DNA from: Protonemura montana
Lineage: Eukaryota; Arthropoda; Insecta; Plecoptera; Nemouridae
DNA length: 64,000 nt
Direction: 5' to 3'
Assembly (NCBI GenBank): GCA_947568835.1
Contig: OX387604.1
Span: 18,009,076-18,073,075, forward strand
Part shown: in pieces, positions 45,721-55,354 of the stretch
Position numbering within the stretch: the stretch's first letter is position 1
Layout of the letters: the number at the start of each line of letters is the position of its first letter
The notes under the pieces: generated by a model
The model's database searches: none
Told to the model about the DNA's origin: nothing
Seen by the model: only the letters and a program-made list of their open reading frames with translations
Program-made: the position numbers and the translations under genes

Positions 45721-48586
45721 CATGAATAAAGAATATAGAGGACATAAGTATCTCTTTCTCCAGGAAATATCTCAGAGCAGTTTTTGAGTTTTTTTTTCGT
45801 CATCTTAATTGTAAATTACATGCACCGTCGATTTCTCATTGGAATCCCCTGCTTCCCAGCTTGTCTCACTTTTAATGATCCCTTCCCAGTTCCTCCTGCA
45901 GCAATAGCTGGAAACTCATTTGTCCAACAGACTCTTATAGAAACTGTGCCACTTTATTATCGCTCCTTGCCAAGTTGCGCCCATAAATCTTGTCTCCCTT
46001 TGGAATAACTTTCGCGGGCAAGCAACGAATATCCCTGCATTTTCCAAGGTTAATGCAGATGGGACGCTGACACCAGCACTGCCGCTATGTCTCTGGGAAC
46101 TTACTTACAAACCACACCGACTATAATGAAACAATGAGCTATTACCCGAAGAAATAAGCGGCATGAGATAGCACCGAGTCACCGTCTTATTCTCACTAGC
46201 GTCCCGTTTTATAAAGTAGCTCCAAAAATCCGGTACACACCGAAGTAAAAATGTCTGAAACCCACAGGGGTTTTAAGTGTTTGTCATAAAGGTCCTCAGG
46301 GGGAAGTTAACTGGGAATACATCCTTGCAGTGCCAGTCGACAAGGATGAAGATTGATGGCAGACCCTGCTCTAGGTTTGTCTGGTAGACTCGAGGATCGG
46401 GATCGGGATCCGGGATAGCATTTGGTTTTCACGCTTTTCATCCTGATGCTACGCATCGATTACTATCAAACACATTCAATAAATTTAATGTACAATCACA
46501 GCTGAAATCAGTGCATCGTATACTGAGATGCTAGGAGTAAAAAAGCTGCCGAACGAAATTTTCTTAAGAAGAAAATTTGAACCCACATTTTTTTAGTACT
46601 ATAGGTTTCAACTATTTCTCAATTCCAAATGAGACCTACTAACATTTTGAAGGTAAAATGTGACGTCGTGGAAAACTGCGTGCAGTTTAGACAATTTTCA
46701 GTGGAGGTGCCGAGTTAAGGCTTGATTTTGTGGCGCCAGGTTTGATGCTTGAGTGAAACAAGTGTTTATCTTGAGGTAGCTGCAACTCTGTCGGCTTTGT
46801 TTAAAAACTTACGTGAATTTATCAAGATAATGGTATTCTAGGTGGGTTTAGTGTCGTTGTGGTCCGACATGCCTCGACATTTCATCCCTACTCCACATTA
46901 ACTCTTACTACAATCAGTTGGCATTGGCCCACAAAATGCATGTGCTTTGCAGGGGAAATAAAGAACACTGCAATGTGACCGAACAGGAAAAATCAGGAGC
47001 AAATTGCATAAAGAAAATGACAAAGGAAGCAGAAAACAAACGGTGTTACGTAAAAGGGCAAGATTTTGCTGGTTTTTATCATAGGTGTTTTTAAATATGT
47101 TTAATAAAATCACGACCCAGAGACTAACCGGTACTATTTGTTATATTTATCGATTTAAAAATCAAGCACATATAATATTTGGCAGTTTCTGTAGAATATT
47201 CGAGTGAATCGCGTTTCAAATCCAGCTCGCCCAGCTTGATTCAAACAATGAAATCATGTAGTATAGTACCTATAGTCGCTTGGGTCCATTGCTTTTAAAA
47301 TCAGAAGCCCATAAAAAAGTATCTCAATTTGTTTGTAAAAGCATAACACCGTGCGTTATGGGAATCCTCTTTAGAGCAATTCCACTAAATGGTAAAACTC
47401 GGTCTGAGAGTGGTTTCTAATCACAGTGTCTAAACAGGGCTTGTTTTTCAAGCGGTTGCTTGCCCCGTAGATCTGCGTACGCCCGACTTCGACGTGTACT
47501 TTGGGCAAGTGTGGAAATATCGGGGAAATGCTCAGCGAAATGCTGGCCTGAGGTACGTGACGTGGGAGAAAGGGTTAACTCAAAGCTATTGACGCGGAAA
47601 GATACAAAACCGAATCGCTTAAATTGTGTAAATTGCATGAAGTAACCAAAAAAAAATGGACATTGCGAGATAAAGAACAAAAAATAAAAAATTATTGATT
47701 ATTGATGTGCCATTGGACTCCATTTTTATGCATGTTTTTCGTTGAAAGGGTTTGAAGATTCGTTTACCTCGTAAAAAATAAAACTCTGGAGGCGAGTTTT
47801 ATATCATTATTATGGTTGATAAGCCGAACATGAAAGTTATTTTAGCTCTCTCCAGATGGACAATATTAGTCCTGTGTCATTCCCTCGGTCGATCCTTCCG
47901 TCTACGACCTCGTCTTTCCCATTATTCGATGGGGGTACGCACAGGAAATCCCTTTCTGGAGCTTTCTGGACGTGCACCAACATTTTGTAATCCCGTGGAC
48001 ATGGAATGATCGTCACGGGCGACCCGATGCTGACGACCAGTCACCTTAACCTCCGCAAACTTTCTTCGGGATGAGATTGCCGGAGGTTGACCAGTGAAAC
48101 ATTTTAATGGATGATTGCACGACTAGGTGACAGAGACCGCTGTCCGGTAGTGGGGTGGGGCGAGAGGGAGAGGGGGTATTCCATTATGCACCCTTCAAAC
48201 TGATAGTCGAGTTTCGGGCGTGACATGCAGTTGGTGGGCACGCCGTACCATGCAGTGAATTAGCTAAGACCAAACCACATATACACTGGTTGTTTTACTG
48301 GTTAGTTCAAAGGATTTCATGGGAGATCCTGTTATTAAAAAAATAATAAACAATATGTGTCGATGCAGACACTGATAAAATAAACCGAGGAAATATCCCC
48401 TAGCTCTGAATGACCTGATTTTTAGGATAGAACGTTTAACACAGATGACAAACATGGATTTCTATACAATCTTATTTTCGAACCATGTTTAAAAAAAAAT
48501 CAGAAAAAATACTTGATATTTTGTTGTTGACGTTGTTGACGTTGTCTTTTCTTGTTGACTGGCGAAAGGGGGTTGAACCCAGTTTT
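45721..48586. other. No recognisable gene
   Basis: No coding, RNA or repeat structure could be supported. A small GC-richer patch at 47440..47580 contains open frames on both strands without family similarity. Confidence 0.45.
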
Positions 48587-49264
48587 TTAAAGACTATTCT
48601 TAAAACTAAAGACTAGTCTAAAATAAATACTAGTCTTTAATATTCTTATAATTTCATAACAAACCGTAGATTCATGAAGTTTTCTAGAAATGTTGAATAT
48701 TGTATAATTAAAATATCGCAAAAGAAGGTAGTATAAAAAAGGGGGTCTGCAACAAATGGTTGGGACATTCGCCCCTTGTAAGGCAGTAAGGCAGTATAGA
48801 TCAGGACGAGCCTGGTATCCAAAATGTCCGGTATTAAAAAGAAAATAGCAATATGTTGACATTAAAGAATCCTGGAAAAACAAGCGAAGAGCATCATCGA
48901 AGAAAAGTTTAGAAACAAGACTTGCCACGAGGATTACAAAAAAACGCACACATGCATACACAGAGAAACAAATAAAAAAAGCCAAAAAGTTGTGGGCGGG
49001 GCTGAAACTTATACACGTGTAGGCGGAAAATTCGTACGCCCCAAAATAGTGGAAGTTTCCACTCAAGAAAAAAGTCTTGGAACCATCACGTGAGTTCACG
49101 CTTTTGGCCCAGGGGTGAGTTGGGAGGTTTAGTATGGGGGGGGGGGGGATATAGGGCGAGATCAATTGATTGCGAATCCACAGAGATGACAAGAGTGGAG
49201 TGCGGGTATGTCGATCTTGCAGACTGTGCAGACTGAAGTCGGTTGCCACTGAGGTACCAGACAC
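48587..49264 (-). other. 225-codon open frame, probably non-coding
   Basis: Longest open frame in the window outside a transposon. The translation is rich in F, Y, S and L, has no recognisable domain, and stretches such as FFVILVASLVSKLFF are hydrophobic. The plus strand here is purine-rich, which depletes stops on the minus strand and can create long frames by chance. It overlaps a 13-base G run at 49136..49148. No splice or promoter support was found. Confidence 0.2.
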
Positions 49265-49282
49265 TGAGTACGTACTATTTGG

Positions 49283-49716
49283 TAGTTATTGGAGTTTAAC
49301 GACGCACTATCTGCCAACTGGCCCTGCGGCACTTGTCTAATGGCGTCGGTGAATGAGTGGATTATTATGAGGATGATGATGATGAACCTAGCCTAGTTAG
49401 AAGGGAGGAGGGAAAATCCGGTGCCGCACGTAGCCTACTCCTCTCGAATAACACCAAGGGGACCTCCGGCTTAATGTCCCATCTGAAGGACGGTACAACG
49501 CGAACATCAGGATTCCTCCACAAATCCATGCTGTCGAGAAGTTGATAAGGAAGGCGAATGAAGTTGCTGCACTAACTTATATCCCTCCAACATCTTAACT
49601 TAACAGACCTGGTCATGTGCATGATGGTAACCCATCCAATACCTGACCCAACGCAGTGTTGCTTAACTTCGGTGATCTCACGAGAACCGGCGTTTCCAGC
49701 ATGCCAAACCGTTCTA
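49283..49716 (-). mobile_element. 5S rRNA-derived SINE, best complete copy
   Basis: Minus strand, head at 49622..49716. It reads CTGGAAACGCCGGTTCTCGT, GAGATCACCGAAGTTAAGCA, ACACTGCG and TATTGGATGGG. This is the 5S rRNA internal promoter (box A AGTTAAGCA, intermediate element, box C GGATGGGT-ACC with one change). A body of about 300 bp follows, containing TGTGGAGGAATCCTGATGTT and ACCGGATTTTCCCTCCTCCC, then the 3' end CATTCACCGACGCCATTAGA to GTGCGTCGTTAAACTCC. No poly-A tail is seen. Taken here as the reference for the family. Confidence 0.9.
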
Positions 49717-49763
49717 CGTACTTCTTCTAGGTACCCTTACGAGGGAGGTACCATACCCCTGCC

Positions 49764-50256
49764 TAGATATGTAAAATTACCGGAAATTAAAAAAATGGTA
49801 ATGTTACCGGTAATATTACCAAAAAGTGGTAAAATTGGTAAAACTGAAAAAAATGCATGCTATGGTTACAATTTATTTGTGAAGACAATTAGCAAGTTTT
49901 ATGACTATATTATTTTTTAAGTAAGTAGCTACTATTCTAAATTAATCTTTCTTCACTGTATAATATCTTCGCGCCGTACTCTTAGCTTGACCCATGCTGG
50001 AAGTTGGATGGATTCTGTCAACCTCGCATGGGGTGCGGTGTTGCTATGGCTAATTTTTAGGTTAGGATAGTCAGCAGTTGTGACAGTGATGGCAAGCTGT
50101 CAAATGCTGCCAACTTAGCCACGAATGCACTTAACACAAACAGATGCAAAACAGCACCAAAAATGAAGCAAAAAAAAACGGTAAAATTGCTCGGTAAAAT
50201 TGCTCGGTATTATTAAATATTACCAGTAACGGTAATATTACCGCTTTACATCTCTA
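49764..50256. mobile_element. hAT-like MITE with GGTAATATTACC motifs
   Basis: Left end TAGATATGTAAAATTACCGG and right end, reversed, TAGAGATGTAAAGCGGTAAT form imperfect terminal inverted repeats. They are flanked by similar octamers CCCCTGCC and CCTCTGCT (6 of 8 identical), which fits a decayed 8-bp target duplication. Both ends are full of GGTAA/TTACC pieces, including palindromic GGTAATATTACC. About 490 bp long with no coding capacity. It inserted within 50 bases of the head end of the SINE at 49283..49716. Confidence 0.75.
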
Positions 50257-50526
50257 CCTCTGCTCGTTGACTGACTTATCTACCTGCTGCGTTTAGAAAA
50301 CAATCACGTATTTAGAAACTGTTCCAGTCGGGAACTTTCGACGAAACACCATAATTAACATGGCATGATTGTAACAGATAATTAAGGGACGCTAGAATTT
50401 GATCAGATAAGAAATTAAAACAATTATCGAGAAGTTTATAATCGTTGTTTTTACGTCGCACAAAATCAAATGTTGGCTGGAAAAGCAGGGCAAGCTCACA
50501 AAGAAAAGAAGATAGCGTCAAACATG

Positions 50527-50646
50527 CTTAGTAATGTATCTAAAGATGTATTATATTGTTAATCTGCTTAGCAATGTATCTAAAGATTTATTACATTGTT
50601 AATATACTTAGCAATGTATCTAAAGATTTCTTACATTGTTAATGAA
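50527..50646. repeat. 40-bp tandem repeat, three copies
   Basis: Units start at 50527, 50567 and 50607, each beginning CTTAG-AATGTATCTAAAGA. Copies differ at only a few positions. Confidence 0.93.
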
Positions 50647-52951
50647 GCTTGGGTGAGTAAGATTTCAAGGAGTTGTGAAGAAATTATAGGAAATAAACGG
50701 TGATTTTGTAAAAAAAAAAAAAAATGAAATGTAGCAGAGGAGATATTGCTTCATCTTTCCCTCCAAGGTCCCTAAATCAAGGCATGTTTCGTTCGTTAGA
50801 AGGTATACGGAGGCTATTGGAGCATGAACCGACCGCAAGCTTCCATTATTTGTTTGATTGTTAGTTCACAAGTTGACGAAAACGACCGAGAGGAATTTTA
50901 GCTAGGGGTAATGGTAAGTGGTCTAAATTAAGTGGCATCGAAACAAGAAACGGTTCATAAGTCCCGACGAAGCACCCCAAAGTCGGGAAGAGAAAGAAAA
51001 GACAGAAACAGGAAATAGGATCAGAGGGAAAACGAAACCCCAAAACTCTGTAATCCAGTGAAATTCAATTTTATCGACGGGGGAGAGCGCAACGAAAGAT
51101 ATCCTATGCGTATAAAAAGCTTTATACGCTTATAGAAAAACAGAAGGCAGTTTCCCCATTTGTTGTGAAGTGTCGTCGACATAGCTTGCTTCTCATCGTT
51201 ATCCATCTTCAAGACATGAGACGTCTACACGTGTTTCAGAAATCCTTGCTAGCTGCTAGCGGACTTGACAAATTAGGGTAGATATATAATACGAGAAATT
51301 ATTACCAGGGAAGAAGCAGTAGAAATTCGCAATGAAGATTTCTTATTAGAAGCAGCAAAAAAATTAAATTTACAAGAAACAGATACAAAAATGGTTGTAA
51401 ACTTTGATCCAGGTCAGAGAGGATGACGATGTGGTGTTGTCCCTTGACACTAGACAATTGTGTTGACTGTTCACAAGGCAGTGGTAGCTAACCTCTCAGT
51501 CGCAAGTCCCCAGTAGTCCCCATTCGCTTCCTTACCAAGACGGGCTGGGCTATGCTCGATGCTGTTGTGTATACGTTTTCAATTAGTAACTTAGAAGGAA
51601 AAACTCTGACAAGGAAAATGTAATTACACTGATAAAAACAGAGTATTAAATATCGTAATAACTTTAACGTGAACACAAGAAAAAGCAGCCTCTCGACATT
51701 CTTGATTCACCACAGAATGTAATAATGCGGGGACCGTACTGCTTTAAGCATTAATAAATAAACGATGATTTAGTCTAGCTAGCTGTGATACACATAGGGG
51801 TCTTACAACGGGAGTAATTATGTACGCGATGATATTACTGCAATAGAACGTAGCGATTGCCCTTATTTTAAGCTTCAAGTATATTAAATCTCGCGAGAAT
51901 TCGAAAGAACGCTAGCTGACGTAGTTGGCCCGGTTTTACGAAAAAAATCTAGGGAAGCAGAAAAACTAAAACGAGAAGTAAACATCAGAAAGCGGAAAGA
52001 AGAAACTCGCAAAACAGAACTGCAGCCAGCAAAAAAAAAACAAGAAGCGCATTATATAAGTGCACCTCTACCAGCGAAGATGTTCATTTTATGTTCATCT
52101 CAAATACATGAAATCGTTTTAGCTTCTTAATGAAATATCTAGTCACTAGTGCATCGCAAATGATACAGCCATGAAACTGCATTCCAGGTGCAATAGATTT
52201 CCAGGAAATTGCATTTTCCAAGCGCAATAGATTTCCATGAAATGGACCGAGATTCGCTTGGTGAAATGAGAACTGCGTTAAACAGTGAAGCTCACACCTG
52301 AAGGACTTAATGGTCCGTACGTGAGTTTTGTTTCAATCGACATCGATCGCTATCACATCATTTGCGATCGCAGTTAAGAGCGCCTCGTAAAAATCAAGCC
52401 ATCGCAATGTATGTGCCCCGACGTTAGGAAGAAGTGGAGTGGGAAGGGGGGGGGGGGGGTTTATATAGCTATTCACACGATTTCTTTAACGAGGGCAATG
52501 TCGTAGCTACCGCAGGTGAAGCAAGTGCAGTCAGGGTTGAGGGGTGAGGGAGGGGGTCGAACAAAGCTCATATCTAATATACAAGTATCTCGTACCTAAT
52601 AAGAAAATTCATTGTCAGATGACCCCTAAACTGCACGACTGACATAGGCCGTTTAAAAATGTTCACTAAATATGTCATATTTTATCCGTAATAGTTTTTA
52701 TCTTGCAGCTTCACGTTTAACATAAACCCTTTTTGAAAAGCAAACGTCTTACCTTTCGAATATAAAGAGTTACAATTGCCTATCAAATCTCAACTTTCCC
52801 AAGGATTTAGTGTTTAGTTTACCACATTTGGTCACGGAGGTCAATTCACTTAAACCAACCCCAATGAAATCTTTATTCCGCTCCGGCTCATTCTGCTTGT
52901 ATTTAACGCGTCTAACCTGGAATCTACTACACGTTAACTTTCACGGATGGA
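50647..52951. other. No recognisable gene
   Basis: AT-rich with short frames. It holds a 14-base G run at 52446..52459 and a poly-A run near 50711. Confidence 0.45.
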
Positions 52952-52974
52952 GGGGGGGGGGGGGGGGGGGGGGG
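52952..52974. repeat. Poly-G run, 23 bases
   Basis: Uninterrupted 23 G on the plus strand, able to form a G-quadruplex. Assembly length of such a run is often unreliable. Confidence 0.85.
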
Positions 52975-53182
52975 CGAAATCTCTAGAGGGCAATCAACCC
53001 TTTCCCCTCTCCCGCGGCAAATGAGCCACTATTTCCTTACTTTAGGTTAACGCTGTTTGTGTACAGCACATATTTAGTGCAGACATGCAGTGTTCCACGG
53101 GCGGTCGAACTTAGCAGGTGAATTTGGAATAATTTTGGCTGATGAAAATGAAAACTGAAGTTGTAGCAATTGATATGCAATA

Positions 53183-53722
53183 CCAGGTCTAAACGTGCTG
53201 AACATTGTAAATAACCGGGTCTAAACGTGCTGACCATTGTAAATCACCGGGTCTAAAGTGCTGAACATTGTAAATCACCGGGTCTAAAGTGCTGCTGACC
53301 ATTGTAAATCACCGGGTCTAAAGTGCTGCTGACCATTGTAAATCACCGGGTCTAAAGTGCTGCTAACCATTGTAAATCACCGGGTCTAAAGTGCTGCTAA
53401 CCATTGTAAATCACCGGGTCTAAAGTGCTGCTGACCATTGTAAATCACCGGGTCTAAAGTGCTGCTGACCATTGTAAATCACCGGGTCTAAAGTGCTGCT
53501 GACCATTGTAAATCACCGGGTCTAAAGTGCTGCTGACCATTGTAAATCACCGGGTCTAAAGTGCTGCTGACCATTGTAAATCACCGGGTCTAAAGTGCTG
53601 CTGAACATTGTAAATCATCGGGTCTAAACGTGCTGAACATTGTAAATCACCGGGTCTAAAGTGCTGCTGAACATTGTAAATCATCGGGTCTAAACGTGCT
53701 GAACATTGTAAATCACGATCTC
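53183..53722. repeat. About 34-bp minisatellite, 16 copies
   Basis: Sixteen copies of GACCATTGTAAATCACCGGG followed by TCTAAAGTGCTGCT, with length variants of 31-32 bases (missing GCT or with ACGTGCT). The array ends in a degenerate seventeenth unit. Variants are clustered: short forms at both ends and again near 53630, long GCTGCT forms in the middle. This fits growth of the array from the centre with homogenisation. Confidence 0.93.
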
Positions 53723-54220
53723 TAATGTGATGACCGTTGTAAATCGTCTACATGAGCAGCTCAGCAGTGTAAATTCTAGTGTAAAGAATTTTCGAGTCTT
53801 TTTATTAATCTGTAGACATTTTGACGCTTAAAGGAAAGAAGTGTTGGAATGAGGGGTTGGGAGGAGGTTCTCGATGTCTGGGACAGAAGCGTCTGTTCTA
53901 AAAAAAAAGCATACTCGTATGAAAGTTAATGAAATATAAAATTCTCTAATTTGAAAGAAAAACTGGTGTGATTTATGAACTTTATAAGAAATCAGTTCCA
54001 TTAGAAAAATTTGCGTTAATTTGAATTTAATCAGGGTGTGAGAAACTAAAATGAAGAGAGGCCATTAATAAGAAAAAGTTAATGGACTCGAAGGTAATGA
54101 CGATGACTTAAAGGAAATTTCCTGAGTTATTATTTTATGTAAAGTTAGAAAATGCATAAATTTTGGTACTAGAAACTTGAAAGCAGAATGCAAAGGCTCT
54201 GCTGCGTATCTATGGTGATT
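53723..54220. other. No recognisable feature
   Basis: AT-rich spacer between the minisatellite and the poly-C run. Confidence 0.45.
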
Positions 54221-54246
54221 CCCCCCCCCCCCCCCCCCCCCCCCCC
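54221..54246. repeat. Poly-C run, 26 bases
   Basis: Uninterrupted 26 C on the plus strand, so a poly-G on the minus. It is the longest such run in the window. Confidence 0.85.
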
Positions 54247-54403
54247 GGAAATTGTCAAGTTTTGGGTCCAGCAACAATACCAATCGAATTCGAAGTTGAT
54301 GCAATTATTTGTATCATGCAATTATTTTTCTGTAATTTGTTTTGTAATAACGCAGCGAGAGTGATGGTCGTCACTGTTGTGAAAGATGGTCTCGATTTTG
54401 TTT

Positions 54404-54925
54404 GGTGTGTTGGAAACACTGGTTCTCGTTTGATCATCGAAGGTAAGCAACACAGCACTGGGTCAGAATTGGATAGGTGACCACCGAACGGTTTGGCATG
54501 TTGGAAACACCAGTTCTCGTGAGATTATCACGAAAGTAAAGCAACACTGCGCTAGGTCAGGTATTGGATAAGTGACCATCAGTTCTTTTCGGGAGAGAGG
54601 TTGAAGAGAAGGAAGTTAATACAGTAATTTCAGTCGCATTGCTTATCAACGTGAATTTCAGTGTGGATTTGTGGAGGAATCCTGTTATTCGCGTTGTTCC
54701 GTCCTTCGGTAGAGACGTTAAGCCAGTGATGCTTCGACAGGAGCACCTATATGTCGGCACCGGGTTTTCCCTCCTCCCTTCTAGTCTAGGTTAGATTCAT
54801 CATCGGCATCATAGGTGCTCCTGGGTGAATGAGTGTCATCATAGATGGCAATCATTCACCAACGTCACTAGACCATTGCCACAGCAACCGTTGTCAAAAC
54901 AGAGTGTCGTTACACCGCATTAATC
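54404..54925 (+). mobile_element. Double-headed 5S rRNA-derived SINE
   Basis: Plus orientation with two 5S-like heads in tandem. The first (54404..54484) has GTTGGAAACACTGGTTCTCG, GGTAAGCAACACAGCACTGG and GGATAGGTGACCACC. The second (54485..54580) has GAACGGTTTGGCATGTTGGA, GTTCTCGTGAGATTATCACG and GTATTGGATAAGTGACCATC. One body then follows, with GTGGATTTGTGGAGGAATCC and GGGTTTTCCCTCCTCCC, and a diverged 3' end near AGAGTGTCGTTACACC. Other copies have only one head. Confidence 0.82.
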
Positions 54926-55185
54926 AATCAGTCGATCTTTAAACTAGTGTGAGCTGGTTGTCTTGGCCAAATTATTATTTTTTTAGTCAACGTAGTGAGT
55001 AATCACGTTACTCTTATCAACACCAGAATATAACAAGTTAATTTGGGACGGTTTACCCTATTACTGTTTATCGAATTAGACCTTCCTACTTAAGATCGGC
55101 ACTTATGTACAAGTACGGTTATGGATATTTATTTGCCTTGTTTTAGCAGTCTGTGAAAAATTTTGGGGGGCAAATTTTTTTAACA

Positions 55186-55354
55186 GGTTACCAGAATCAA
55201 TAAAATGGCTTTTAAGAATGCACTGAAAGAATATTCAGAAACTGTTTTTATTCTGTTGAGGTCTCTTTAAAACACAAATAATAAAATAGGTATGTTATGT
55301 TTTATGTCTTATGTGTATCTTTTATGTATCTGACTTTCCAAATGTTACCAGATA
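55186..55354 (+). mobile_element. 3' end copy of the non-LTR retrotransposon
   Basis: GGTTACCAGAATC, GCTTTTAAGAATGCACTGAA and TATCTGACTTTCCAAATGTT match 17799..17892 plus 19255..19336 in order. Here GAGGTCTCTTTAAAACAC is continuous where the other copy holds the 1346-bp hAT element, so this is a natural empty site. The element is truncated to about 170 bp. Confidence 0.88.

Noticed and set aside
45334..45723. 129-codon minus-strand frame rich in proline, histidine and serine
   Set aside because: The opposite strand is a purine-rich low-complexity tract; stop codons are depleted by composition.
49622..49716. A true 5S rRNA gene
   Set aside because: Only the internal promoter half matches 5S rRNA, and it continues into a repeated unrelated body, so it is a SINE head.
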